Source: Deinococcus arcticus (GTDB lineage: Bacteria > Deinococcota > Deinococci > Deinococcales > Deinococcaceae). From it: a DNA stretch of 64,000 nucleotides. Made by a program: the position numbers and the translations under genes. Below, in pieces: positions 45,269 through 56,085 of this stretch (its first letter is position 1; the number at the start of each line of letters is the position of its first letter). Below the pieces are notes generated by a model. The model searched no databases. It was not told the origin of the DNA and saw nothing but the letters and a program-made list of their open reading frames with translations. The stretch is taken from positions 236,942 through 300,941 of the forward strand of contig NZ_PYSV01000004.1 in assembly GCF_003028415.1 (NCBI RefSeq), given 5' to 3'.

Positions 45269-46587
45269 GAGGCGGCCCTTCCGGGCGGGCGGCCAAACCC
45301 GGTGGCGGCGGCCAGCAGGGCCTCGTGGCCCCGGCGCAGTTCCTCGTTCGTGACGATATACGGCGGCAGCAGGTACACCACGTTGCCCAGCGGGCGCAGC
45401 AGCAGCCCGCGCGCCGCAAAGAACTGCCGCAATTCCAGGCTGGTGTTGCCCCCGTAGTCGCCTGCCCCGTGAATCTCGGCGGCCAGGACGGTGCCGCACT
45501 GGCGCACCTGCTGAATATGAGGGTGCGCCATCAGTTCCGGCATGAACGCCGCGTGCGCCGCGCCGATCCGGGCCCAGTGCCCGGCTGTCTGTGGGCTCAG
45601 GGTCAGGTCCAGCGAGGCCAGCGCCGCCGCGCAGGCCAGCGGATTGGCGGTGTAGGAATGCCCGTGGGCGAACGCCTGGGCAAAGGCGTCACCGTCAAAG
45701 GCGTGGTACAGCGCTTGCGTGGTGGCAGTCACGCCCATCGGCAGAAAGCCGCCGGTCAGGCCCTTACTCAGGCACATCAGGTCTGGGACTTCCTGCAGGT
45801 GGCGGGCCGCCCACAACTGTCCGGTCCGGCCAAACCCGGTCATCACCTCGTCGAAAATCACCAGGGCCCCCGCCCCCCGCACGCGCCGCATCACCTCGTC
45901 CACGAAGGCGGGGCGGGTCAGGCGCATCCCGGCGGCCCCCTGCAACAGCGGTTCCAGAATGATGGCCGCCACGTCCTCGCCCAGCGCGGCGTCCAGGGCC
46001 TGCAGGGCCGCCGCCTCCTTGGCCTCCACCGCCGGGTCTCCGGCCCAGGTGGCAGGGTAGGGCAGGAAGGTCACGTCAAAGAGCTTGTCCTGAAACGGCG
46101 CGTAAAAGCCGCTGCTGGCCCCGGCGCTCATGGCGCCGAAGGTGTCGCCGTGGTAGCCGCCTTCAAAGGCCAGCAGGCGGGTACGGGCCTCGCCCCGGTT
46201 GTGGGCGGCCTGCAGGGCCATTTTCAGGGCCACCTCCACGGCCGTCGAGCCATTGTCGGAATAGAAGAGGCGGTTCAGGTCGCCGGGCAGCTGTGCCGCC
46301 AGCCGCGCGGCCAGGGTGGCGGCAGGGGGGTGGGTAAAGCCCGCGAACATCACGTGTTCCAGCGCGTGCGCCTGCGCGGCAATCGCCCCGGCAATATGCG
46401 GATGGGCGTGGCCGTGCAGGTTCACCCACCACGAACTCACGAGGTCCAGCAGGCGGGTGCCGTCCGCCGTGTACAGGCTGGCCCCCTCGCCGCGCACGAT
46501 CACGGTGGGGTCCGGGGCCGTGCGCGCCTGCGTGAAGGGGTGCCACACGTGCCGGGCGTCCAGCGCCAGGATGGGGTCAGTGGCCAT
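45265..46587 (-). CDS. bioA: Adenosylmethionine-8-amino-7-oxononanoate aminotransferase
   Basis: A 440-residue class III PLP aminotransferase converting KAPA to DAPA using SAM as amino donor. Signatures: HVWHPFTQ near the N-terminus (BioA-specific), SSWWVNLHGHAHP, YSDNGSTAVEVALKMA, FEGGYHGDTFGAMS, LVIFDEVMTGFGRTG, CLSKGLTGGFLPMGVT (PLP lysine). Start at 46587 (MATDPIL); it overlaps the bioD stop by 11 bases. Confidence 0.94.
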   Translation of the reverse strand: MATDPILALDARHVWHPFTQARTAPDPTVIVRGEGASLYTADGTRLLDLVSSWWVNLHGHAHPHIAGAIAAQAHALEHVMFAGFTHPPAATLAARLAAQLPGDLNRLFYSDNGSTAVEVALKMALQAAHNRGEARTRLLAFEGGYHGDTFGAMSAGASSGFYAPFQDKLFDVTFLPYPATWAGDPAVEAKEAAALQALDAALGEDVAAIILEPLLQGAAGMRLTRPAFVDEVMRRVRGAGALVIFDEVMTGFGRTGQLWAARHLQEVPDLMCLSKGLTGGFLPMGVTATTQALYHAFDGDAFAQAFAHGHSYTANPLACAAALASLDLTLSPQTAGHWARIGAAHAAFMPELMAHPHIQQVRQCGTVLAAEIHGAGDYGGNTSLELRQFFAARGLLLRPLGNVVYLLPPYIVTNEELRRGHEALLAAATGFGRPPGRAAS

Positions 46588-47215
46588 GGGCCAGCTCCGG
46601 GGGGCCAAAGAGGGCGGCGGCCTGCGCGACCGTTTCCGGCGTCACCTCGCCCAGCAGGGGCAGGTCGGCCAGCACCGGCACGGCGCCGTGGCGCTCAATG
46701 GCCGCGCGGTTGTGCGGGGCGGGGGGGCCGATCAGGACCACGCCATGCACCTGCAGGCCCCGGTCCCGCAGCGCCCCCACGGTCAGGAGGGTGTGGTTGA
46801 TGGTGCCCAGCGCGCTGCGCGCCGCCACGATCACCGGGGCGCCGTGCGCGGCCATCAGGTCCAGCATGGTTTCTTGCTCGTTCACCGGCACCAGCACCCC
46901 GCCCGCGCCCTCCACAATCAGGGGGCCCGCTGGCGCCGGGCGGCAGGCCAGCACCTCGGCCACCGAAACGCGCGTGCCTTCCAGCGTGGCGGCCCATTCG
47001 GGGGCAAAGGGGCCCGCGTACACCCGGGCGGGGGCAAAGACCTGATCCGGCCTCAACCCGGCCAGCCGGGCCACCTCGCGGGTGTCGTCGTCGCCGTCCT
47101 GCGCGCCGGTCTGCAGCGGTTTCCAGTAGGCGGCCCCCCAGGCGCGGCACAGCGCGGCGCTCAGCACCGTCTTGCCCACGCCGGTGTCGGTTCCGGTGAC
47201 AAAGAAGGTGGTCAC
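46577..47215 (-). CDS. bioD: Dethiobiotin synthetase
   Basis: A 212-residue ATP-dependent carboxylase-type ligase closing the ureido ring of dethiobiotin. The P-loop is FVTGTDTGVGKTVLSAAL, followed by YWKPLQTGAQ (substrate lysine), LIVEGAGGVLVPVNE, and ALGTINHTLLTVGALRD. GTG start at 47215, eight bases after the bioB stop. Confidence 0.94.
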   Translation of the reverse strand: MTTFFVTGTDTGVGKTVLSAALCRAWGAAYWKPLQTGAQDGDDDTREVARLAGLRPDQVFAPARVYAGPFAPEWAATLEGTRVSVAEVLACRPAPAGPLIVEGAGGVLVPVNEQETMLDLMAAHGAPVIVAARSALGTINHTLLTVGALRDRGLQVHGVVLIGPPAPHNRAAIERHGAVPVLADLPLLGEVTPETVAQAAALFGPPELAHGH

Positions 47216-47223
47216 CGCGCGCC

Positions 47224-48270
47224 TCAGTCGCCCAGGGCGGGCACAGGCTGGGGCCGGGCGTTCAGGCGGTGGGGGCCAGCCGTGTCGGCGCGCAGGCCCA
47301 GGTCTTCCATCATGGCCCAGTCGGCGCCCGCCGCCTGCCCCTCTTCGGTCAGGTAGTTGCCCAGGAAAATGGAATTGGCCACCAGCAACGCCAGCGGCTG
47401 CAGGCTGCGCAGGTGCAGTTCGCGCCCGGCGCTGGCCCGCAGTTCGGCGCGGGGGTTGAGCAGCCGGAACAGCGACAGCACGCGCAGGCAATACCAGGGC
47501 GTGAAGTGCGCGGTGCTCTGGGCGCCGTCCAGGGCGGTGCCGTCAATGGGAATCAGGAAGTTCACCGGAATGGAGTCCGCGCCCCGGTCGCGCAGGGTCA
47601 GGGCCAGATCCACGATCTGCTCTGGGCGCTCGCCCATGCCGATAATCACGCCGCTGCAGGTGCTCATGCCCGCCTGCGCCGCGTGGGTCAGGGTTTCCAC
47701 CCGGTCGGCGTAGGTGTGCGTGGAACAGATGTTGCCGTAGTGGTCTTCATGGGTATTGAGGTTGTGGTTGTAGGCGTCCACACCGGCCTCGCGCAGGGCC
47801 TGGGCCTTTTTCTGGCCTTCCTCGCCCAGCAGCAGGCCCATGCAGGCGCAGACCTCCAGGCCGGTTTCGGCCTTGATCAGCCGGGTGGCTTCACCCACCT
47901 GCTCCACCTCGCTCCAGGTGCCGCCGCGCCCGGCCAGCACAATGCAGTAACGCTGGGCACCGGCCGCCTGGGCTTTTCTGGCTTCCTCCAGCATCTCGCG
48001 CGGGTGCAGCACCCGGTAGCGGGGAATCCCGGTGTCCGCCCCCTTGGCCTGCGAGCAGTAATGGCAGTCCTCGGCGCAGATGCCGCTCTTGGCGTTCAGC
48101 AGCACGTTCACCTTCACGCGGTCGCCAAACGCTTCGCGGCGCACGCGCCACGCGGCGTCCACCACACGCAGGGTGTCGTGGTCGGGCAGGTTCAGCAGGT
48201 CCAGGCCCTCGCTGGGGGAAAGCCGTTCGCCGCGCAGCACGCGGTCGGCCAGGGTATCAAGGTTCAACAT
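47224..48270 (-). CDS. bioB: Biotin synthase
   Basis: A 348-residue radical-SAM enzyme inserting sulfur into dethiobiotin. The SAM cluster is CAEDCHYCSQ (CxxxCxxC). Other family blocks: YCIVLAGRGGTWSEVEQV, AYNHNLNTHEDHYGNI, GVIIGMGERPEQ, IPVNFLIPIDGTAL, and ASAGREL. It heads the bioB-D-A-F run. A TACACT box lies nine bases upstream of the ATG. A family A repeat occupies the upstream region from 48329. Confidence 0.95.
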   Translation of the reverse strand: MLNLDTLADRVLRGERLSPSEGLDLLNLPDHDTLRVVDAAWRVRREAFGDRVKVNVLLNAKSGICAEDCHYCSQAKGADTGIPRYRVLHPREMLEEARKAQAAGAQRYCIVLAGRGGTWSEVEQVGEATRLIKAETGLEVCACMGLLLGEEGQKKAQALREAGVDAYNHNLNTHEDHYGNICSTHTYADRVETLTHAAQAGMSTCSGVIIGMGERPEQIVDLALTLRDRGADSIPVNFLIPIDGTALDGAQSTAHFTPWYCLRVLSLFRLLNPRAELRASAGRELHLRSLQPLALLVANSIFLGNYLTEEGQAAGADWAMMEDLGLRADTAGPHRLNARPQPVPALGD

Positions 48271-48328
48271 TCGTTCAGCAGTGTAGGCCAGCGGCTGAAC
48301 GAAACCGGGCGAGGCTGAACCGGGTGCA

Positions 48329-48508
48329 ATACGGACTGCCGTTCATTTCCGTACCATCCGGGAAGAAGGGGGATGTTCCCCGCCTTCGGCGCTGTTCCAG
48401 CCCAATTCCCGGAAATCCGCTTTCTTTCCTGCTCTGCTCCGCAGCTCTGCGAGTCCCTCTGGTCGGAAAAGTTCCGGAACGTGTTACGGAACTTTTCCGA
48501 ACCCGTAT
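48329..48508 (+). repeat. Dispersed repeat family A, copy 4
   Basis: Starts ATACGGACTGCC and ends ...ACCCGTAT, so the outermost 6 bp are inverted repeats (ATACGG/CCGTAT). Same internal landmarks as copies 1 and 3, including the terminal hairpin GGAAAAGTTCCGGAACGTG / TTACGGAACTTTTCC, with arm substitutions that keep pairing. It lies between the divergent bioB and 48563 genes. Confidence 0.82.
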
Positions 48509-48550
48509 AAGGGGCCGGCAGGTGCGGCCACGCGCCGGCCACGCCTCTCC

Positions 48551-48556
48551 TACACT
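48551..48556 (+). promoter_or_regulatory. Leaderless -10 box (TACACT)
   Basis: TACACT, six bases before the ATG at 48563. Confidence 0.5.
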
Positions 48557-48562
48557 GCCCCC

Positions 48563-48904
48563 ATGTCCAGCCCCGCTTCTGCCCTGCCCCTGCTGCGGCG
48601 CCGGCTGGTGGCCGCGCTGTTGACGGTGGCCGCCGGCTTTCTGCTGAACCTCTCGGTGTTTCAGCTCATCGAAAACACCCATCTGGTAGACCGCGCGCCC
48701 TTCACCTCGGGCTACCGGGTGGACCTGCTGGATCTGGCGCTGTGCGCTGTGGCCCTGGGGCTGGCGCTGTGGGCCCGGGGGCAGTTTCTGAAAGCGGCCG
48801 GCACCGCCCGCCTGCCGCGCGACGAGCACCTGCTGTGGCTGGGCACCCTGGTCCTCGTGGCAGGGAAGCTGCTCACGGCGGTATGGGTGCGCTTTCCGCT
48901 GTAG
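48563..48904 (+). CDS. Small integral membrane protein
   Basis: A 113-residue protein with three predicted transmembrane helices (about 14-32 LVAALLTVAAGFLLNLSVF, 53-71 LLDLALCAVALGLALWARG, 88-106 LLWLGTLVLVAGKLLTAVW). No family recognised. It is followed 27 bases later by the CobW-like gene, which has its own leaderless box. Confidence 0.65.
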   Translation: MSSPASALPLLRRRLVAALLTVAAGFLLNLSVFQLIENTHLVDRAPFTSGYRVDLLDLALCAVALGLALWARGQFLKAAGTARLPRDEHLLWLGTLVLVAGKLLTAVWVRFPL

Positions 48905-48918
48905 GGGTGCCTCTCCCC

Positions 48919-48924
48919 TATCCT
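48919..48924 (+). promoter_or_regulatory. Leaderless -10 box (TATCCT)
   Basis: TATCCT, seven bases before the ATG at 48932. Confidence 0.5.
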
Positions 48925-48931
48925 GAGCGCC

Positions 48932-49903
48932 ATGAGTGCCCCAGACCTCCAGGCTGATCAGCGCATTCCCGTGGTGGTGGTGGGCGGCTTTCTGGGCGCC
49001 GGCAAGACCACGCTGGTCAACCACCTGATCCGCAGCCTGCCCCACCGCCTGGGCGTGATCGTGAACGAGTTCGGCGCGGCGGGCGTGGACGGCAGCCTGA
49101 TTGAGCGGCTGCAGGACGACGTGACCGAACTGACGGCCGGCTGCCTGTGCTGCACCGGGCGCGACGACCTGCTGCGCGCCCTGGTGACCATCGCCATGCG
49201 CGAGCACAAGCCTGACGCCGTGGTGGTTGAACTCTCCGGCGTGGCCGACCCCACCCCGGTCCTGACCACACTGCTGGAACGCTCGGTGCGCGCGGCCTTT
49301 CGCGTGACCACGCTGGTGGCGGTGGTGGACGCCCGATTCGCCCTGCAGACCCTGCGCGAGCACCCCGAGGCCGCGCGCCAGCTGGCCTACGCGAACGTGG
49401 TGGTGCTGAACAAAACCGATCTGGCCGACCCCGGGCGGCTGGCCCACGCCGAGGGCGTCCTGCGCGGGGTCAACCCCCTGGCCGACATGAAAAAGGTGGA
49501 GCAGGGGCAGGTGGACGCCGCCGCCCTGATCGCCCGCGACGACTTCGATCCGCGCGTGCTGACCGGGGTGGATGAGAAGGCCGCGCACACCCCGGGCCTG
49601 AAGTCGTTCACCCTGCACGCGGAGCGGCCGCTGGACCCCTACGCGTGGCAGCGCTTCATGACGGACTTTCTGCTCTCGCGCCCCGCCGAGGTGCTGCGCG
49701 CCAAGGGCTTTCTGGACCTGCACGGCTACCCGCAGCGCATCCTGTTTCAGGCGGTGCGCGACCTGTTCACCGCCGATGCCTGGGCGGCCGGCGACGGCAC
49801 GTCCGAACTGGTGGTTATTGGCCGGGGCCTGGACCGCGCCGAGTTTGAGGCCGGGTGGGCCGCGTGCATCACGCCAGAGCCCCGGGACCTCAGTCCAGAC
49901 TGA
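48932..49903 (+). CDS. CobW/YjiA-family G3E GTPase (metallochaperone type)
   Basis: A 323-residue P-loop GTPase. Walker A VVGGFLGAGKTTLVNHLI; metal-binding GCLCC (CxCC) at about residue 70; ELSGVADPTPV (switch II/Walker B region); NKTDL (guanine specificity). The C-terminal CobW_C domain is about 220-320. Family members deliver zinc or cobalt under limitation. There is no cobalamin gene adjacent, so zinc homeostasis is at least as likely. Confidence 0.9.
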   Translation: MSAPDLQADQRIPVVVVGGFLGAGKTTLVNHLIRSLPHRLGVIVNEFGAAGVDGSLIERLQDDVTELTAGCLCCTGRDDLLRALVTIAMREHKPDAVVVELSGVADPTPVLTTLLERSVRAAFRVTTLVAVVDARFALQTLREHPEAARQLAYANVVVLNKTDLADPGRLAHAEGVLRGVNPLADMKKVEQGQVDAAALIARDDFDPRVLTGVDEKAAHTPGLKSFTLHAERPLDPYAWQRFMTDFLLSRPAEVLRAKGFLDLHGYPQRILFQAVRDLFTADAWAAGDGTSELVVIGRGLDRAEFEAGWAACITPEPRDLSPD

Positions 49904-49910
49904 GAGGGAC

Positions 49911-50045
49911 GCCGACCCCACCGCTTCTGTCAGCGATTCCAGGCGAGCGGACTTGTCAAGCGGCGCAAGCAGGAGAGCAAGAGCAGCGCCCCTCCGGGCG
50001 TGCAGCCGGCAAATCAGCTCTGTTCCGCCGGGGCCCGGGGCCCGC
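49911..50045 (+). repeat. Dispersed repeat family B, plus-strand copy
   Basis: Reads GACCCCACCGCTTCTGTCAG, GCGAGCGGACTTGTCAAGCG, GCGCAAGCAGGAGAGCAAGA, then CCCTCCGGGCG and CAGCTCTGTTCCGCC. The first part matches 6231-6345 and 22000-22075; the second part resembles 24186-24304. Confidence 0.55.
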
Positions 50046-50121
50046 CATGAATTCCCCTGAACCCGCCTCCCACATGCGGGGCCGCCCGCCCGTGCCACGG
50101 TAGGGCGCAGGAGGCCTCCCC

Positions 50122-50694
50122 ATGCTCAAGCCCCACAGCCCGCCCGCCCACGCCGCCGAGGACCTGCTGAGCAACCACGGCGCCCTGGAAGTGACCGCCG
50201 AGCGCCTGCAAACCCTGCTGCGCCACGCCGAGGACCACCTGCCCCCCGCGCTGCTGGACGCGCTGCACGGCGAGGGGCTGGGCCATCCGCTGCACCCCAT
50301 CCTGATTCACCTGCCGCTGGGCGGCTGGCTGATCGCGGCGGCGCTGGACCACCTGCCGGCCAGAACGCCCGGGGGCAACGAGGCCGCCGCCGACCTGGCG
50401 CTGGCGCTGGGCACCGCCGGCGCAGTGGGGGCGATTGCCACTGGTTGGGCCGACTGGTCGAACACCCGGGGCGAGGCCCGGCGCACCGGCTTGATCCACG
50501 GTCTGGTCAACGAGGTCGCCTTTACCCTGAACGTGGCGTCCCTGCTGGCGCGCCGCAAGGGCAAACGTGGGCTGGGCAAGGCGCTGTCAGGGGCCGGGCT
50601 GCTGCTGGCGGGTGCGGGCGGCTTTCTGGGCGGCGAGCTGGTCTACCGCCACGGCCTGGGCGTGGGCCGGACGATGGCCCACCGCCAGGGCTAG
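50122..50694 (+). CDS. DUF2231-domain membrane protein
   Basis: A 190-residue membrane protein. The DUF2231 signature GHPLHPILIHLPLGGWLIAA is at about 53-72, followed by hydrophobic segments (LALALGTAGAVGAIATGW, LLLAGAGGFLGGELVY) and TGWADW. Family members often accompany cytochrome or Rieske proteins and may coordinate haem through the histidines. AGGAGG-like sequence precedes the ATG. The next gene's -10 box overlaps its stop. Confidence 0.85.
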   Translation: MLKPHSPPAHAAEDLLSNHGALEVTAERLQTLLRHAEDHLPPALLDALHGEGLGHPLHPILIHLPLGGWLIAAALDHLPARTPGGNEAAADLALALGTAGAVGAIATGWADWSNTRGEARRTGLIHGLVNEVAFTLNVASLLARRKGKRGLGKALSGAGLLLAGAGGFLGGELVYRHGLGVGRTMAHRQG

Positions 50695-50697
50695 CAT
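50692..50697 (+). promoter_or_regulatory. Leaderless -10 box (TAGCAT)
   Basis: TAGCAT, six bases before the ATG at 50704; its first three bases are the stop codon of the preceding gene. Confidence 0.45.
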
Positions 50698-50703
50698 GCG
50701 GCC

Positions 50704-51168
50704 ATGACGCTGCACCCCGACCTTCAGCTGCCCACCGCCCACGAACTCGACACCCTGAGCCCGGAGGACCTGGCCGGGCGCATGAACGCCCTGTCCGGCA
50801 CCCTGGGCGCGCGGCTGGGCATCAAGTTCACGCAGGTGGGCCGCGAGCGGGTGGTGGCCCGCATGCCCGTAGAAGGCAACCGCCAGCCCGCCGGGCGCCT
50901 GCACGGCGGCGCGAACCTCGCCCTAGCCGAGGAACTGGCCAGCGTGGGCTCGTGGATGAACCTGGACCCCCAGCGGCAGGTGGCGGTGGGCGTGGACCTC
51001 AGCGGCACCCATGTGCGCGGCGTCACTGGCGGGTGGGTGACCGGTGAAGGCACCCTGGCCTACCGGGGCCGCACGGTGATGGTCTGGGCCATTGAGATCA
51101 GGGATGAGCGTGGCCGCGTGACCAGCATGGCCCGCTGCACCTGCAACGTGATTGCGGTGGGGGCGTAA
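50704..51168 (+). CDS. PaaI-like hotdog thioesterase
   Basis: A 154-residue single hotdog-fold enzyme. The catalytic region is AGRLHGGANLALAEELASVG (HGG then the acidic/nucleophile residues). GVDLSGTHVRGVTGGWVTGE and ARCTCNVIAV form the remaining strands. Acts on acyl-CoA, perhaps aromatic acyl-CoA; the substrate is unproven. Confidence 0.87.
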   Translation: MTLHPDLQLPTAHELDTLSPEDLAGRMNALSGTLGARLGIKFTQVGRERVVARMPVEGNRQPAGRLHGGANLALAEELASVGSWMNLDPQRQVAVGVDLSGTHVRGVTGGWVTGEGTLAYRGRTVMVWAIEIRDERGRVTSMARCTCNVIAVGA

Positions 51169-51219
51169 GGGAAGCGGGACGCCGGGAGCTTCTCCCGCGT
51201 CCCGCGCACCGCTCCCCGC

Positions 51220-52191
51220 CTATTTACCCAGTGCCCAGCCAAAACTGTGCGCCGCGCGCAGGCGCATGTCCTCCACGGCGTTCCAGTCGGGCAATACCCG
51301 GCGCAGGGCCTGATCGGCCACCTTGTCGGCGTTCAGGGTCACAGGGTGACTGGCGGCCCCGGCATCCAGGCAGAAGCCCTGCACCTTGGGGTCGTAGGCA
51401 ATGCCGGAAAAGGGGGTCTGGCTGGCTGCGGCCAGAATTACCGCGTGCAGGCGCACGCCGACCACGAAGCCGCTGCCGGCAATGGCGTCCAGGGCCACCT
51501 GGGGGTCACGGGTGCTCAGCACCTCGTCGGCACCCAGGCTGTGGGCGGCTTCGTCGTCGTGGTCAGGCATGAAGCTCAGGGCGGTCACATGGCGGCCCCC
51601 GGCCTTCAGGCGGGCCACCACCTCGCGCAGGCGCGCCGTGGCGTCGGTCACGTCGCCGCGTGGGGCCACCACCACCCGCATGGGATCGCGGGTCACGCCG
51701 GGGGTGGGTGAAAGCAGCAGCGCGGGGTCGCCGCCCAGCTGTGCCCGCACGCCCAGCGCCGCCAGGGTGTCCACACTGCCCCGGTCACGCACAATCACGG
51801 TCACGCCGCGCAGGGCTGCCGCCACCTGCCGCCCACCCCGGGGGCTCAGGGGGCCCACGCTCTGGTTAAACACCACCACACGCTTCCGCAGCAACGTGCC
51901 CAGGCGAATGATCGCCAGGTAGTAGGCCAGGGTGCGCCCGCTCGTCTTGTCCTGCAGCAGGCCGCCGCCGCCCGAGAGCAGGACCTGTGAGCCGCGCAGC
52001 GCCCGCAGCACCGCGCCGGGCTGCATGCGCGGCTCGCTTTCGCAGCCATAGAGTTCCGCCGTTTCCGCCGGGGTGTTCGAGAGCAGCAGGGGAGTGGCGC
52101 CGTACTTGCGCAGTTCGCGCGTGATCGCCAGGGCAATGGCCTCGTCGCCGGTGTTGCCGAAGCCGTAGTAGCCACTCACCGTGACCTTCAC
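51220..52191 (-). CDS. csaB: CsaB-type polysaccharide pyruvyl transferase
   Basis: A 323-residue glycosyltransferase-fold enzyme that adds ketal pyruvate to a cell-wall-linked polysaccharide, enabling S-layer (SLH-domain) binding. Visible: VSGYYGFGNTGDEAIALAIT, VLLSGGGGLLQDKTSGRT, VVFNQSVGPLS, VIVRDRGSVDTLAALG, and VGVRLHAVILAA. Deinococci bind S-layer proteins through SLH domains, so this fits. The GTG start overlaps the upstream DUF5693 gene by 4 bases; in this family the two are regularly paired. Confidence 0.9.
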   Translation of the reverse strand: MKVTVSGYYGFGNTGDEAIALAITRELRKYGATPLLLSNTPAETAELYGCESEPRMQPGAVLRALRGSQVLLSGGGGLLQDKTSGRTLAYYLAIIRLGTLLRKRVVVFNQSVGPLSPRGGRQVAAALRGVTVIVRDRGSVDTLAALGVRAQLGGDPALLLSPTPGVTRDPMRVVVAPRGDVTDATARLREVVARLKAGGRHVTALSFMPDHDDEAAHSLGADEVLSTRDPQVALDAIAGSGFVVGVRLHAVILAAASQTPFSGIAYDPKVQGFCLDAGAASHPVTLNADKVADQALRRVLPDWNAVEDMRLRAAHSFGWALGK

Positions 52192-54047
52192 GCCTTCACC
52201 GCCCCGGGCTTCTGGCCCCAGGTCTGCCACAGCCGCAGCGCTGTTTTCACAGCCCAGATGCCAATCAGACCGGCAATCAGGCCCGCCGCCAGCCCCAGGA
52301 AGCAGCGCTGGGCGCTGATCAGCAGCGGCGTATGAAAGTGCGAAAAGGTGTTCAGGATGCTGGCCTGCCCCACCACGCCGCCCAGAATGAGCAGGGCGCT
52401 GAAATACCCCGGCAGCACGCCACTCAGGCCCACCAGGGCCAGCGGATGCCCGGCCAGTTCCTTGAAGCGCGGGCGCACGAGGCTGTCTTGCAGGTCCTGG
52501 CGCAGCTTGGCCTCGGTGTCGCTCACGCTGGCCCCGGTGGTGTTGCCCCGGCGCAGGAACACCAGCGCGAACACCGCCAGCCCCAGGCCCATCACCACCA
52601 CGTCCCCCAGCTTGATCGGGGCGTGATAGATGTCGCGCGCCGTCTGGCGCAGGTCCTGGCGCGGCAGGAAGCTCAGGGCCACCAGCACCAGGGGCAGCAG
52701 CAGGGTCAGCCCCACGCCCCGGAACGGCTCCAGGCCCAGCACGCTGTCCTTGTTGGCCCCCAGCGCCGAGACGAACAGCACCCCGGCGAGGCTCAGACCC
52801 GTGGCCAGAAACCAGTCGGTCACGCGGTGGCGGCGCAGCACCAGCCCCAGCGCCGGAAAGGTCACGGCGGCAATCAGGGCGGTGGCCGCGAAGGGGTCTA
52901 ACCTGTTCAGGGCGAACGCCAGCGCGGCGGTGCCCGCCGCCGCCAGCAGCCCCAGGCGGGGCAGCGGCAGGCTCAGGCCCAGCAGCAGCAGCGCGGCCAG
53001 GGGCCCCAGCAGGCTCAGGGTCCGCAGCAGCCCGTGTTCCTCGAAGGGCGCCACTCCGGGCTGCGTCACCCGCACGCCGGACGCCCGCAGCAGTTCGGAC
53101 GTGCGGATCAGCAGGGCCTCGGTCTCGCCAATGGTGGGGTAGGGGCGCAGGTACAGCAGGCGCATGGAGCGCTCGCGCGCCGCGAGGTTGTATTTGCTGG
53201 CCAGGGTCAGGGGATCCAGGCGGTTTTGCCACGACGGGCTGATGCTGAAGGTGCGCGCCGCGCCGTGGGTGGCCACCAGGGTGTCCAGACCGCGCTGCGG
53301 GTTGCCTTCAATCAGGGCAGGAACGCGGCCTGTTAGGCGCTCACTGATCTTCGCCAGCAGTTCAGGGGTGCGCGCGCCAATCACCTCATCGCCGTTGAAC
53401 AGAATGAAGGGCACGTCCGGCCAGTCGGCGCCGGGCTCGCGCAGAGCGTCGTCGGCGTAGGGGCGGTACACCACGGTCAGGCCCTTGGCCTGCAGGCGCG
53501 TCAGCAGCGCGCGGTTGGGCCCGGTGGGCAGGAAGGTGGGGTCGGTGGGCCACTCCACCCAGCGCTGGCCGGCGGCCTGCACGGTCCGGGTGGGAATGGT
53601 GTAGCGCGCGGGCAGGGCCTCGGCGGCGCCCGGCACCACCGAACGCAGGTAGACGTTCTGGGCTTTCACCGGCGCACCCGGCACGTCGGCCAGCAGGTCG
53701 GCGCCCGTTTTCAGAATCACCTCGCCGCGCTGCACGAGGTTGCCAATCACGTCTTCATACAGGCCCACGCCGTTCACGCCCAGCTGCTGGTAGCGCGCCA
53801 GCAGGGCCTCGGGCTCCAGGCCAAAGCGGCGGGCCTGCGCGGCCACTGCCGGGTAGTCCATCACCAGCGCGGCCGTTTTCTGCGACTGCTCGTAACTGAC
53901 GCGCTGGGCTGCCAGCAGCACGGTGGGAATCAGGGACAGCAGCATGACGCCCAGCAGCGCCGGGGTCCAGGGATGCCGCGTGGCGGGCGGCAGCGCGGGG
54001 CCGGCCGGCGGCCGGGCGGCAGAAGGGGCAGGGGCGGGCTCAGTCAC
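52188..54047 (-). CDS. DUF5693-family polytopic membrane protein
   Basis: A 619-residue protein. One N-terminal helix (WTPALLGVMLLSLIPTVLLA), a large outside domain (about 55-330: VMDYPAVAAQARRFGLEPEA, ARTFSISPSWQNRLDPLTLA), then about eight helices (LRTLSLLGPLAALLLLGLSL onward). The gene overlaps csaB (GTGA), suggesting joint work in cell-wall polymer pyruvylation or export. The start at 54047 (GTG, VTEPAPAPS) is chosen because TAGGAT lies six bases upstream; an in-frame GTG at 54053 is only three bases downstream of nothing better. Confidence 0.85.
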   Translation of the reverse strand: MTEPAPAPSAARPPAGPALPPATRHPWTPALLGVMLLSLIPTVLLAAQRVSYEQSQKTAALVMDYPAVAAQARRFGLEPEALLARYQQLGVNGVGLYEDVIGNLVQRGEVILKTGADLLADVPGAPVKAQNVYLRSVVPGAAEALPARYTIPTRTVQAAGQRWVEWPTDPTFLPTGPNRALLTRLQAKGLTVVYRPYADDALREPGADWPDVPFILFNGDEVIGARTPELLAKISERLTGRVPALIEGNPQRGLDTLVATHGAARTFSISPSWQNRLDPLTLASKYNLAARERSMRLLYLRPYPTIGETEALLIRTSELLRASGVRVTQPGVAPFEEHGLLRTLSLLGPLAALLLLGLSLPLPRLGLLAAAGTAALAFALNRLDPFAATALIAAVTFPALGLVLRRHRVTDWFLATGLSLAGVLFVSALGANKDSVLGLEPFRGVGLTLLLPLVLVALSFLPRQDLRQTARDIYHAPIKLGDVVVMGLGLAVFALVFLRRGNTTGASVSDTEAKLRQDLQDSLVRPRFKELAGHPLALVGLSGVLPGYFSALLILGGVVGQASILNTFSHFHTPLLISAQRCFLGLAAGLIAGLIGIWAVKTALRLWQTWGQKPGAVKA

Positions 54048-54053
54048 AGGCAC

Positions 54054-54059
54054 ATCCTA
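54054..54059 (-). promoter_or_regulatory. Leaderless -10 box (TAGGAT) for DUF5693-csaB
   Basis: TAGGAT on the minus strand, six bases before the GTG at 54047. Confidence 0.45.
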
Positions 54060-54173
54060 AGGGTCGGGTCCAGAGTCGGGCGGGGCGGCAGGCCATGATG
54101 CCCGCCCGGCGCTCCGGGGGGCGTCCATCCAAAGGCGGGGGCCGGGGGGAAAAGGGCACGCCCCCGGCCGCGC

Positions 54174-55819
<1,646 letters not shown>

Positions 55820-56085
55820 AGTTCTCCTACCCGCGCCTGTCGCCTGCGGGGCAGGGGGCGCGCCAAACGTTCCGCAGGGTAGCACCCTGGCCAGAAGGGC
55901 AACAGGGACCGGTGGGGCAATCCGGGCATGAACGCCACATGAAAGAACGCTGTCAGAGCCGAGGCGGCACCCTAACAGACATGCTGAGGTTGGAAGCGCT
56001 GTCCTGGGCCCCATGTGGGCGCCCCAGGCGCGCCCCGCTGCCATGCCCGCGTCCCTTACAATGGGCCGCACAAAGGGGGAAATGA
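55820..56085. other. Divergent intergenic region
   Basis: Holds the upstream regions of two divergent genes. TACAAT at 56057-56062 is a possible -10 for the PSBD gene; no good -35 is seen. AGGGGG precedes the 56086 start. Nothing else recognised. Confidence 0.4.
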